Part shown: one piece after another, positions 34,758-45,147 of the stretch | How positions within the stretch are numbered: position 1 is the first letter of the stretch | Layout of the letters: each line of letters begins with the position of its first letter | NCBI GenBank assembly: GCA_030407085.1 | Contig: CM059585.1 | Location: forward strand, 110,597,501-110,661,500 | Origin: Trichopria drosophilae | Taxonomy: Eukaryota; Arthropoda; Insecta; Hymenoptera; Diapriidae | Reading direction: 5' to 3' | DNA length: 64,000 nt | Position numbers and translations under genes: made by a program | Notes under the pieces: generated by a model | Database searches by the model: none | What the model was told of the DNA's origin: nothing | What the model saw: only the letters and a program-made list of their open reading frames with translations

Positions 34758-34957
34758 AAGAATAAATATAAAAATTATCTGTACGGAAAGGACAAGATAT
34801 AAAGAATTTGTATCTTAAATATTAAAAACAAAAACAAAATAGATAAATGTAAAACAGATATTAACCTTTTAATATTTTAAATATTAAAAGTGATATCTAT
34901 TATGTTGCTTTATTAATTTTTATGGTTGTTATTATAGTCTAGTATGATATAAATTAA

Positions 34958-35180
34958 CCCTTAGATGCACGATGGTCAGTCCTATTGAATACATATTTTT
35001 GTAGACGTTTATGACCATAAAAATAAAATTTGAATGCTTACAAACAATCTTTTTTCCATAAATCAGTCACATATTGTAGACAAAAAAAAACAGACTAAGC
35101 ATTCAAATTTTATTTTTATGGACATAAACGTCCAGAAAAATAGGTAGGTTCAGTCCTACTGACCACTGTGCATCTAAGGG
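34958..35180. mobile_element. Palindromic MITE, 223 bp, TTAA target
   Basis: TTAA flanks at 34954-34957 and 35181-35184. The ends CCCTTAGATGCAC and GTGCATCTAAGGG are perfect inverted repeats, continuing with small mismatches over ~100 bases per arm (gcattcaaattttattttta). TTAA duplication and CCC ends fit piggyBac-type mobilisation; the family differs from the 87-bp MITE. Confidence 0.9.
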
Positions 35181-35484
35181 TTAAAACGAACATCACCTGT
35201 AAATCATAAACGAATAATCCGCTGATTTACAGTACCGCTCACCATACTCAAAAGTATGAGCTCACCCTTGCGGAATTTTGGCTAAATTAAAATGTTGATA
35301 TCTCATCGCCAACTTAACGTAAGGGAATTAAAGAGGAGACTTTCAGCTTCTCATTCGCGATGGTTTCATTACTATATATACATTCCTCTATAAACTATGC
35401 TCGATTTACTAAAGTCATTTTTTCGTATTATTTTTTTTCTTTTTCAATACGCTCCTATTTTTTTAAAAATGATTGGAGGAGAAA

Positions 35485-36285
35485 TGTACAACGTGTAATC
35501 GAAAGGTAATCTCTATAGCTTTAATTTTCCTCTTCGGGATTTTGTCTAATATTTCTTTACAAAAACTTAATCAATTTTGAACAAAATAATGAGATTTTTT
35601 TTCTATCTGCTGTATCTCGGAAAATTTACGTCATATAACAAATATTTAAGAAACAAAAAGTTTCATTTTTTAATTGGCTATTGGCTGAAATTTTTTCAAA
35701 TTTTTAGAAGGAAATTTTTTTTATCCTATTTTGTCAAATTTAAGCTTTTGTGCTGCGATTATTAACAGATCTAGATTTGCATTTCAACTATACTCAGTTT
35801 GCGATATATTAATTCATGTACACGTATTTATAAATGAACAATGAACTTCATTTTAACATTATACGTAGAAAGTTTCAACAATTGTATTCATGTATATGTA
35901 TATGTACATATTTATTAAATTTTGCTTTCTTCAAAAAAAAAAAACGACACCCGCTTTGCGTGAAACATCCTAATAGTAAACACAAACATAATCTTAAACT
36001 TGATCATAGATTAAATGCAACTTTGCATCCGAAAATGAGTGTTACACAACAAATGTTGAAGTCGACAAAATACGGTAAAAAAAAATTCCATCTAAAAATT
36101 TGAAATAATTTCAGCAAATAGATAATTAAAGAATGAAACTTTTTGTTTCTTAAACATTTTTTATATCACGTTAATTTTCCGAGATATAGCAGACTGAAAA
36201 AAAATCACATTAATTTGTTCAAAATTGAATAAGCATCGAAGAGGCGAATTAAAGCTATAGGAATTACCTTTCGATTACACGTGGT
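35485..36285. mobile_element. Foldback element, ~250-bp arms
   Basis: The left arm from cgtgtaatcgaaaggtaat (about 35493) through aagaaacaaaaagtttcatt to ~35740 matches the complement of 36050-36285 (aatgaaactttttgtttctt, attacctttcgattacacg). The loop contains no recognisable gene. Confidence 0.78.
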
Positions 36286-37404
36286 ACAAGTTTTTAAGTT
36301 TTTTAAAAGTTAAAACAATTTAAAAGTTTTAAAAGTCCATTATGACAGCGAAAAATTGGTGGCAGCGCCATCTATGTCGAGTGTTTTGAATTTGTCTTGA
36401 AAAGACCTTTCAAATGAGCCCTCACTCGACCCACGTTGCCATTTAATATATTCATCACCCCTCGTGCTCCACGCCCCCGCCCCTCCCCAAGGAGGGGTTG
36501 GAACCCCACAGAAAAAAATAGATTTTTTGAAAAATCGTTTCACGTGTTTGAGCAATTTTCGAAATATCTTTTCTTTCAAAAGTTGCAGGACCGTTTCCAT
36601 ACTTTTAGGACACCCTGTATATATATGTATTGAAGCGGAGAAAAAGGTATTTCTGCGACTTCTCAAACTACTGTTTTTAACAAAAAACAAGTCAGAGACG
36701 GAAAAAATAAAAATTCGCTTAAATTTAAAAAAAAATATTGTAAAAAAATAAATAGATAGATTGAAAAACTGTATTACTGTTATTTAAAATTTTATTGTAT
36801 TTGTCTACGTGTCGGAAGGGGGGGGGGGGGAGTGCAGTCTTCTTTACTGGCATTGAACTGGATCCTCAATATTCTGCATTTCGAGGATATCATACCTTGG
36901 ATAATACCTTGAATTTATTGAAATAATACTTTAAGTAAATATGCCGCAACGGCTAATAGAGTAAGTCGTGCAACTGCTGATTACGCGTTTAAAAATGATG
37001 AAATGACAATATGTGTACAATTTTTCTTGTAGAGAATTTTATGATCTATATTTTTTGTTTGAAATATTTTCTCGTAAGATTTATAGTTTTCAACGTAAAG
37101 GCAAACACGTTAAAAAAGTTACGTTATTTGGTTGTTATTTCAAAATGGCGACCAAGATATGATCTAACGCAAAATTCTATCATTATATTAATAATCAGGA
37201 TGCAAAAATAGAGAGAAAACGCATACTATTTTTTTAACTTCGAACATATAGTGTTTTCCAAGGATAATTTTGGTTTTGATTATCGTTTTTAACTCTTACG
37301 GCATTGAAATAAAATGAATCATGCAGGAAGATAATTGTTCTTAAAGAAATTCCCGACAAAATGATCCATAAATAAAACCTGTGCTCTAAAAAATGTTCTC
37401 TCTA
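36286..37404. other. Intergenic; MITE-type end and G13 run
   Basis: acaccctgtatatatat at 36610 resembles the outer end of the CACCCTGTA elements near 41-43 kb, but no partner end was found. A run of 13 G lies at 36819-36831. No gene seen. Confidence 0.4.
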
Positions 37405-37615
37405 AATTTTTTGAAGTGAAATTTCACTTCAATACAGTGAATTTCCACTTTAACGAATAGCGGGAATACGCTCAACCTCGTTGAAGTGAAATTTCACTTT
37501 AACTAAAAGTGATTTTAAGTTACTTTTTCTTCCAGTGATTCTCTCACTGCACATGAAGTGAAATGTTCACTGCAACACAGTGGATTTTTCACTGTAATTG
37601 TAGTGATTTCCATTA
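37405..37615. repeat. Cluster of AGTGAAATTTCACT-type palindromes
   Basis: The perfect 18-bp palindrome gaagtgaaatttcacttc occurs near 37425, and again in shortened form near 37483. Many half-motifs (agtgaaat, tttcact, cactgcaa, cagtga) fill the rest of the ~210 bases. The spacing is irregular, so this is not a simple tandem array. Confidence 0.7.
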
Positions 37616-38169
37616 TTTATAACAGTGGTTGCGTCTCAACAATCGTGCAACATGAAACACGTTACGTGTAAAGTCATATATTGAATATCTGTTTATATAA
37701 ACAATATAAACAGGTATACAATAAGTGGCATTACATGCTATTTTACATATTACATGACAATTAGGACATCACCATGAAATTTGAGGCTGTCTGCCTTTCA
37801 AATTCCAATTGATATCTTAGTTTATTACCATTATATAATTATTTAAAATTATTTTAATTATAATAACAAGATTCAAATAAATATTGATAGGAAAGGGGAA
37901 AATATATACAATTATACGTATATTGTCATAATCGTGATTTTATTTTTTCTGATTCTGAATCTCTAAATTTGTTAATGAATCAAATGAAAACAACAAATGT
38001 AGCAACTTAACTCTATAACGCACATTAAAAATTATATAATTAAATTAGTAATGTATAACATTTTTTAAAAAGTTATAATAAATGTTTACTATCACAATAT
38101 AAGAAATAAGGAATATGGAAAGGACATAATAGGTGTCACATAACGACGTACACGCAATTATGCAAACCG
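37616..38169. other. No gene recognised; 3' flank of minus-strand gene
   Basis: AT-rich sequence downstream of the stop codon at 38170. No clear AATAAA-type signal was fixed for the minus-strand gene. Confidence 0.4.
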
Positions 38170-38469
38170 TTATACATCATCTAAAATCCTGTCTAGTTCA
38201 TCACGGATTTCTAACTTCATTATGCATCCGGCGATAAAATTGTAAAAATTTTCCAAATTATGTGCAAATTGAATGTCAAGCACGTAATGCAGTTTTATCA
38301 ATATGTCAAACGCTTTGACAGGATCGTCATGAACTTTAAAAATTATAGAATCTGCGCGAATAAAGTAGGATCCGTTAAATTTGTCATCCTCATCATTAGC
38401 ACAAATTAGATATGGTTGAATTCTTTCTGATGAGACACTAATCGTTTGTAATAATATGTCATCACTATC
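38170..38469 (-). CDS. Terminal exon (100 codons) of an uncharacterised multi-exon gene
   Basis: An acceptor (ctttacag) at 38470 opens a phase-0 frame beginning DSDDILLQTISVSSERIQPY. It continues FNGSYFIRADSIIFKVHDD, then KAFDILIKLHYVLDIQFAHN, then FYNFIAGCIMKLE, and ends at TAA 38170. A C-terminal block of this kind (IQPY-I, then KA-D---K---VL, then a final F-------I) recalls, from memory, an uncharacterised repetitive family in insect and fish genomes; that assignment is not certain. It has no start codon of its own and depends on the upstream exons listed below. Confidence 0.62.
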   Translation of the reverse strand, partial: DSDDILLQTISVSSERIQPYLICANDEDDKFNGSYFIRADSIIFKVHDDPVKAFDILIKLHYVLDIQFAHNLENFYNFIAGCIMKLEIRDELDRILDDV

Positions 38470-38524
38470 CTGTAAAGAAGAATAATCGTATATAGGGCGG
38501 CCCTTAATTTATCGATTTTCAAAA

Positions 38525-39035
38525 TTCTAACAGGAACCCCTTAAAAGTGTTTAGTTTGATGAAAAAATAATTCTAGAATTTTTTCTGATATTTTAATCAA
38601 CGCAAAACCGTGCCACCAAAGCCTCGAACATGACGTATTTATCTATGATTTCTATTTTTTTTTTTTTTTTTTTTAACTATCAACTTTTAGAAAAACATGC
38701 ACAGAATAAAAAATTCTTACAAGTCATCAAGAATTATACTGGAATTTTGTCAGATTTTATGGGTAAAATTAAAAAAAAAATGTAATTTCTTTCTTTGAAA
38801 ATTTTCAAAATTTTACCCAAAAAATCTGAAAAAATTGCAGCGTAATCTGAAGAATTCTAAGCATTTTTTCTTCTTTGCATGTTTTTCTAAAAGTTGATAG
38901 TTTTCGAGGAAAAAAATAGGAAACATAGATAAATAACGTGACGTTCGAGGCCTTGGTGGCACGGTTTAGTGTTGATTAAAAAATCAGAAAAACTTCTGGA
39001 ATTATTTTTTCATCAAACTAAACACTTTTAAAGAG
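38525..39035. mobile_element. Foldback element in intron, ~235-bp arms
   Basis: ccttaaaagtgtttagtttg (38541) to ~38770 matches the complement of 38800-39035 (caaactaaacacttttaaag). Shared inner blocks include cgtgccaccaaagcctcgaa with ttcgaggccttggtggcacg. It lies between two exons of the minus-strand gene. Confidence 0.82.
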
Positions 39036-39042
39036 GGTCTTG

Positions 39043-39043
<1 letters not shown>

Positions 39044-39128
<85 letters not shown>

Positions 39129-39134
39129 ATATAA
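39044..39134. repeat. (AT)n microsatellite, ~90 bp
   Basis: Nearly pure alternating AT directly beside the foldback element's right end, interrupted once by att. Confidence 0.95.
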
Positions 39135-39280
39135 ATGTAAACAATTTTAAGACGATAATAAAAATAAGACGAAGATGTTCCTTAAGAAAGCTTGTTCATA
39201 AATTTTAATATTAACTTTTTAAAGCAGGAAATAGAATTTGGTAAAAAAATTTGCGAAAATGAGTGGTGATCAGCTAGTAC

Positions 39281-39388
39281 ATTTGTAAGTGCAAAAATAC
39301 TCTGAGACACGAATTTTAAAAAATCATTGTAGCAGGAGGCATGTCGAATTTTTAACGACGAAGGCACACATTTAGATTTCCCTTTTCC
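39281..39388 (-). CDS. Internal exon of the uncharacterised minus-strand gene
   Basis: The acceptor ctaattacag at 39389 starts a phase-0 frame GKGKSKCVPSSLKIRHASCY, then NDFLKFVSQSIFALTN, which reaches a candidate donor (AAT then GTACTAG) at 39280, also phase 0. Without that donor the frame runs on to a TAA at 39182. The choice of donor is inferred from the need to reach the terminal exon. Confidence 0.5.
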
Positions 39389-39880
39389 CTGTAATTAGAA
39401 GTAATTATGTACATACTATTATAGTTGAGTATTAAAATACATTATCTTCTCATTTCTCACTACCGCACAGAATTTCGCATATTATATATTTATATATTGT
39501 CTAAAGCTGTAATACTATACTATGTTGCATGTTTCCAATTTTACGTGGTACTAATTTTATTTTATAACGATTTCTATCTAGTTATTTCAAAACATTTTAT
39601 AACCAACGAACAATTGCACATAGATATTAATAAAAATTAAGAATTTGAGATTAAGAAGTATATTTTTGTATGATATTGTAATTGTTAATAGATAAGATTT
39701 ATATGCAGACACTATATCTGCATGCAAAGCTGGAGCGAATAACCTGTTTTGGAAAAATATGTTATGCATGACTTTTCGGTGCGTAAACAATATTTCAGCA
39801 CACGTAAAGTACTTTACGCATACGCACTTGTATCGAAAAATACTATTAAAAAATAATAAAGAGTGGACATATTAATTTAC

Positions 39881-39954
39881 CTTACACCCTTTTTCTTTTC
39901 CATAATTCGGAGTTGGCAACAACATTGGCAACACACAAAGAGCTCTAAGATTAT
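39881..39954 (-). CDS. Internal exon (74 nt) of the uncharacterised minus-strand gene
   Basis: Between an acceptor (ttggacag) and a donor (GTAAATTAAT) lie 74 coding bases reading NLRALCVLPMLLPTPNYGKE. The two leading bases complete an Asp codon with the single base left by exon 40407-40545. The last codon ends in phase 0, as the next exon requires. Confidence 0.62.
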
Positions 39955-40406
39955 CTGTCCAAATGGTTGTTCACTTTAAATATATTTTTAATCGAAAGAC
40001 ATGTAAGCAAAGTATATCTGTATAAACATTAATTTATAATTTTATGTTTGAATCTAAATTTGAAATAATTCTTCCCAATAAAGATATTCGTTTTCGTATT
40101 TAAAAAATATAAGTAAATTGTGTTTATTACTTTACAAATTATTCAAAGCAAAAATAAATAAGGTTTCATTTCATCCTTGCTAACAAAATTTTACAGAATT
40201 TGATTTAAACAAATTAAATTGTGTTAAATGTGAACGACTTGTTTGGGTATTTCACATTTTGCAAATAAAAATATGTTGAATGTGGCGCAAATTGTCATGT
40301 ACTCTATATTTATCATATACATTTTTTTAAGCAGGAATGTATTGGATTTATTTTTTAATATTTCATAACCACGATAGATAAAATAATTGATATGTGTTAA
40401 CCATAC

Positions 40407-40545
40407 CATTTGCACCTTTCATAATGTCCTGAAGATCTGGCCGAGTTTTATCTATGAACTTTATAAATTTGGGACCATATACCACTGGAAATTTACCAAG
40501 GAAAACATCGTGTTCTGGCCATTGAGCGTTAAATTCGTAATCAAT
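40407..40545 (-). CDS. Internal exon (139 nt) of the uncharacterised minus-strand gene
   Basis: The acceptor gatgattttag at 40546 starts IDYEFNAQWPEHDVFLGKFP, then YGPKFIKFIDKTRPDLQDIM, and the donor GTATGG follows at 40406. It is phase 0 at entry, matching the upstream exon's end at 49266, and leaves one base for the 74-nt exon. The peptide is clearly protein-like and open throughout. No enzyme motif is recognised. Confidence 0.65.
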
Positions 40546-40800
40546 CTAAAATCATCAGGAAATAGGTTTGTCTTAGAAGAAAATAAAGCAAATCATGATA
40601 AAAATAACAAGCACATAATTGTTAGTGTACTTCAAAAGTGTGATTATTGTTGTGATTTTTGCAGTAAAAACAAATAAACTGATTTCAGCTAACAATAAAA
40701 TAAAAGCCAATGTTGTTCTCTCTTACAAATTTTATATGAGACAGAAAGGAAATTTGGATGGAACCTGATTGGTCGCTTCTGCGCAGCCACAACGTTGATA

Positions 40801-41081
40801 CAGTCGAGCCTCCGTATCATGGACTCGTCAGGAATGCTCCGATCCCGAATATGGTCAATGAAGGGGAGAGAGCGCTTCCCCTACTTCGTCGCCTTTCGCT
40901 ACAAGTACGAGTGAAAGGCGGCACATGTACATATGTATTGTATGTATGTATAAGTGTGTAAGCACAAAAGTGGGGGAAGGCGATAAACAGCGACAGAGGG
41001 AAAAGTCCATAATTGGGGGAGAAAAAGTCCATAAAACAGATAGTCCATAACAGGGAAGTCCATAATACGGAGGCTCGACTG
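40801..41081. mobile_element. Tc1/mariner (pogo-type) MITE, 281 bp
   Basis: The ends CAGTCGAGCCTCCGTAT and ATACGGAGGCTCGACTG are perfect inverted repeats flanked by TA (40799-40800, 41082-41083). CAGTCGA ends with a TA target are typical of pogo/Tigger-like elements. Open frames inside it are chance. Confidence 0.9.
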
Positions 41082-41092
41082 TATACCTTATA

Positions 41093-41351
41093 CAGGGTGT
41101 ACACGCTATGGTGCGAACACCCAACTCCATTAATTCGCGCAGGGAATCCCCGTGGTTTTCTTTATTTCTCGCATAAAGACGTATAGGCAAGAACAAGGAG
41201 AAAAGTGGGGATTCCCGGCGCGAATTAATGGAGTTGGGTGAACATAGGGCAACCCGTGTTAAAGGCTTCGATTTTTTGTCCAGGCTGCGGATTTTTGTCC
41301 AAAATCTAATGGTCAATCGCCCTATGCTCGCACCGCATCGTGTACACCCTG
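41093..41351. mobile_element. Palindromic MITE with CAGGGTG ends, 259 bp
   Basis: Ends CAGGGTGTACACG and CGTGTACACCCTG; arms include aactccattaattcgcg and its complement. The left flank is TA and the right flank TG, consistent with a mutated TA duplication of Tc1/mariner type. It begins only ten bases after the pogo-type MITE's flank. Confidence 0.82.
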
Positions 41352-41732
41352 TGTATTGCGTGTATCGTGCTTTGTATGTTCCCAGTTCCCTACGAGCTGA
41401 TCGAGCTAATACACATAAGGGTTAATACACAGAAACAGACGTATACATATGACGTAGCGTGTAAGCAGTGGCGTCCAATCACGTTTGAGTATTCTTCATT
41501 CGTCCACGACTCCGCGTTGACGTAAAGCCCGGTCTACATAGACGTAGAAATGCAAACGCAGACATACGTAGAGAATTTAGACCAATGAGGGATACGATTT
41601 GAAGTTTTAATTTTCTGTGATTGGCTGAATTTTACTACGTTACGATGCAATGTTGCCAATTTTACTGTTGGCAGTGTAACGGAATACATTCTATGTACCC
41701 AGACGCATGGTGTGTGCCAATACATATAGTTG

Positions 41733-41952
41733 TAAGCACAATGACACTCCGACCTCGAATCTTTAACCTCGAAGGTCTTAAAAGTTGCTCTGAGGACTCG
41801 AGGTTTCATTGTGCATTGGTTTAGAGGTTTCAGAGGTTGCGTCCAACCTCTAAACTAAATTGCAACGAAACCTCGAAACCTCTAAACCAACGCACAATGA
41901 AACTTCTAGACCTTCGAGGGTAAAGTTTCGAGGTCGAAGTTTCATTGTGCTT
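41733..41952. mobile_element. Inverted-repeat MITE, ~220 bp
   Basis: aagcacaatga and cgacctcga at the left pair with tcgaggtcg and tcattgtgctt at the right. An inner pair of inverted repeats (gaggttt.. / ..aaacctc) fills most of the rest, so nearly the whole unit folds. Confidence 0.78.
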
Positions 41953-41974
41953 CCACCTTATGTATATACCGCGT

Positions 41975-42650
41975 GGGTTCGGAAGAACTGGACATAGGGA
42001 AGCTCACGTTGACTCCAGCGCGTTTGTGACTGGTTAATCCCGGTCACTAGATGTTTACAGTCGATTGTTATTGGTTGCAACCACAGATTAATAACAGATC
42101 GCCAAAGGTCCCCCAAAACGCGTAACGCTTTTTTCGTTACCGACCTTACTTGCAACTCGCTTAAAATGTCTGTATATTTATGTATGCAGTGTTGAATTTG
42201 ATTTATTTATTCTTATTTATCAAATACCTTTCATTTTTGAAGATTTTATCCATTGATGTTCATGGATACTAATATTATAAGCGAGTTGCAAGTAGGGTCG
42301 GCAACGAAAATACTGCAGATTCGTCTACGCATTTAGAGGGACCTTTGGCGATCTGTTATTAATCTGTGGTTGCAATAATCTGTTAGTAAATGTCGTGTAC
42401 TAATGCTCTACACGTATTCCCGATTTGTTATTTAGAAGACTTTAAACAATTTACTTTCTAATTATGTTTAAATTAAATTAATTAATATTTTTCTTGACCC
42501 AAGTTATTAAATAACAGATCGGGAATACGCGTTTAGCATCGGTATTGACATTTACCAACAGTTTGTTGCAACCAATAACAATCGACTTTAAGCATCTAGT
42601 GACCTGGATTGACCAACCAAAAACGCGTGAGCGTTAATGGGCTTCCCTTT
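41975..42650. mobile_element. Nested inverted repeats
   Basis: Three pairs are nested: 41999-42090 with 42555-42645 (atctagtgacc, caaccaataacaatcga), 42075-42175 with 42280-42375 (cagatcgccaaaggtccc, gcgagttgcaagta), and 42375-42425 with 42500-42560 (ggtaaatgtc-like blocks, tcccgatctgttattt). The simplest reading is one palindromic element inserted into another of the same family. Confidence 0.7.
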
Positions 42651-42817
42651 TAGCGTTTTTTATTTACCACACTGAGTGCTGATTCAGGCGCCCTGAGTTC
42701 ACACGAGATGAGTTTGAAAGGTTTGGGAAGATTTTGGCAGCACTGATCGAGTTTCTAGTGCGCCCGAATCCGCATTCAACACAGTAATCAGTAAATGAAA
42801 AACGCTATACATACATA

Positions 42818-43497
42818 CAGGGTGCGTGTGTACGATCCGGACATAGGGCATACCATGTTAATGATAGAGCGTTCCTGATTGGCCAGTTCCAGCCCATACA
42901 GTTCTCCCCATTGGTCGCGCGAGAGCAGGGAATGACTGAAACTGGAGATGCGTGTACTGCCTTCACTGTTCAGTACTTCAGTCAGCCACATTCAGTAATT
43001 CAGCCTAAAGTAAACATTGAGTCAAAAGATCGTAGTAGATGTAATTTTCCTGCGTTTAATGTTGTAAGTTCACACTTAAGTCTGTAAGAAAGTTACAACG
43101 TGGTGTAGTGAATTTGTAGTAAATGTAAATAACCTATTAATTGTGGTAATTTTACAACCCGTTGTAATTTTCCTTCGCTTAATGTTGTAAATTTACTACA
43201 AATTCACTACACCACGTTGTAACTTTCTTACAGAATTAAGTGTGAATTTACAACATTAAACGTAGGAAAATTACATCTACTACGATCTTTTGACTCAATG
43301 TTTACTTTAGGCTGAATTACTGAATGTGGCTGACTGAAGTACTGAACAGTGAAGGCAGCACTGGAATCTCCAGTTTCAGCTATTCTATACTCTCTCGCAG
43401 CCAATGGGGAGAACCGTACGGGCTAGAAATGGCCAATCAGGAACACTCTACCTATAACATGGCATGCCCTATGTTCGGATCGTACGCATGCACCCTG
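42818..43497. mobile_element. Near-perfect 680-bp palindrome with CAGGGTG ends
   Basis: The arms 42818-43150 and ~43165-43497 are complementary along almost their full length. Matching blocks include gcataccatgtta/taacatggcatgc, gtggctgactgaag and its complement, and aagatcgtagtagatgtaat. The left flank is TA. The ends CAGGGTGC and GCACCCTG suggest the same Tc1/mariner-type family as 41093-41351. Mirror ORFs at 42788-42991 and 43324-43569 are the same arm. Confidence 0.9.
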
Positions 43498-43683
43498 TGT
43501 GTGAATATGTCTACTTCTCCCGACATGCCCATCCAGTATTTGTATATACAGTATTACGATGGACAATGATTCGCGATGTGCTAAACAAAATCTATGTACT
43601 TTCATGTTGCTTCACAATTTTTATATAATGTAAATGTAAATATGTATACCAATAATAATTAGCATTTTGAGCACTAGTTGAGA

Positions 43684-43905
43684 AGAGACACCCTAAAACG
43701 TGAGTAAAATTCCCCTATTTTCTGGAATTGCACCTCGAATTTGGAGTCAGAATGCTTGGGAGATGAAAAATGCAAAAATGTCAGATTGAGCACATGTCTT
43801 AATCTCGAGATATAGGTTTGACCACTCATACCTTTAATTTTTTATGCATTTCAATTCCAAATTCGAGGTACAAGAAGCAGGCAAATTTTAGGGTGGTTCT
43901 TTTAC
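43684..43905. mobile_element. Short inverted-repeat element
   Basis: ggaattgcacctcgaatttgg at ~43723 pairs, with mismatches, with ccaaattcgaggtac at ~43856; outer blocks accctaaaa and ttttagggt pair also. No target duplication was fixed. Confidence 0.6.
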
Positions 43906-43962
43906 TTGATGTCAGTTATAAATTTGTTCGCAAGAAATAAAATTTTAATTTACATTACTCAC

Positions 43963-44482
43963 TGTTGATGTATGCAATCGTCTCGCTAATACACCGAAAT
44001 TACCGAACTATACCGAATTCGACGTATATGATTGTTGTGGTGACATCTAGTGATCGTGTTCGGCTATCGGTATCTGTTCGCGCGTTTATAAATGATAAAG
44101 GGGGCAGTAGACTGTTTCCGTTTTCCTCGAAGGTATTTGTACCGCTTCCGGGAGACGCCAGTCTATTGCGAACCACTTCGACGATAGAGTCTCGCACAAT
44201 CACCAATCCGAATCACGCTCGAACACGCAAAATTAGTATCGCGATTGGTAATAGCGTGGATAAAACTAGAAATCGAACCCGAAGGAACGTGTGATCACGC
44301 TTGAAGAAGATCGCGTTCGATTTTCGTGACGCGTGTACAGGTGCCATATTAAGCCACGTAAGGTGATTAATAAAGTTAGTGAATCTGCACCATAGAATCT
44401 TATTTGCCTCTCCGACTACGTCCTCACGCTCCAAGTTCTTGAAAACGCGAAATATTTCTGCTCGCGTCTCAATTACGGAACA
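43963..44482 (+). repeat. BEL 5' LTR
   Basis: 520 bases, TG...CA. attaataaag at 44369-44378 provides an AATAAA-type polyadenylation signal. Short ORFs in it and in its partner are not genes. Confidence 0.95.
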
Positions 44483-45147
44483 TTTGGCGATCCTGCCAGG
44501 ATCTCGGCGATCCTGCATAAGTGTAGTCGTGAATGGAGAAGGGAAATAAGACTTTCATATAGGAGTGAATTCGCGAGTGAGGTCGTTGTCGGTCCAAGGA
44601 TAAACCGGGACCCTATTTACGGTGCAACAGTGCGAAAAGTGCATTGTGAAGTACACATCGGATTTCACAATTCGGACATTTTCGTCTCTCGTCGCTTGCC
44701 TCCGCCACTCGGAGTCGCAACTTTGCTGTAACGGTGAATCGGGACGCGCACATCAGCCGCTTTCTCCGATCACATTATATAACGCTTCGGCCGCTCTCGG
44801 TCACAATCGCAATCTCTGGATTCCATACGCGTAAAAGGCGGCATCCTTTCAAGTTCGCGGCGCTACATCACAATCGTGACATCAGCGCGGATGAGAATAG
44901 TGATCCCCTCTCAAGTTCTTTGTTGCCCGGCAACCGCTTTGGGCCAGTCAGCGCACTCCGCGCCTTCGGCCCCACTTGCCTTATTTCGAATTGGCAGCTA
45001 GCACGAGACACCCCGCCTCGTCGGCCCCGCTTCGACAGTTGAGAGACACGCCCCAATCGAATCAATTACATAGTGTCTGTTCCGCGTACGCAGTCACGCG
45101 TGAACACTTTAGATTGGTATTGGAAGGTATCGTCTCAGTTACATAAC

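Noticed and set aside
39182..39367. A 61-residue stand-alone minus-strand ORF (MPSSLKIRHASC...)
   Set aside because: The start is internal to an exon that opens at an acceptor at 39389; better read as part of the multi-exon gene.
42788..43569. A pair of similar small proteins (MWLTEVLNSEGST...) on opposite strands
   Set aside because: They are the two arms of one near-perfect palindrome, so the similarity is structural, not coding.
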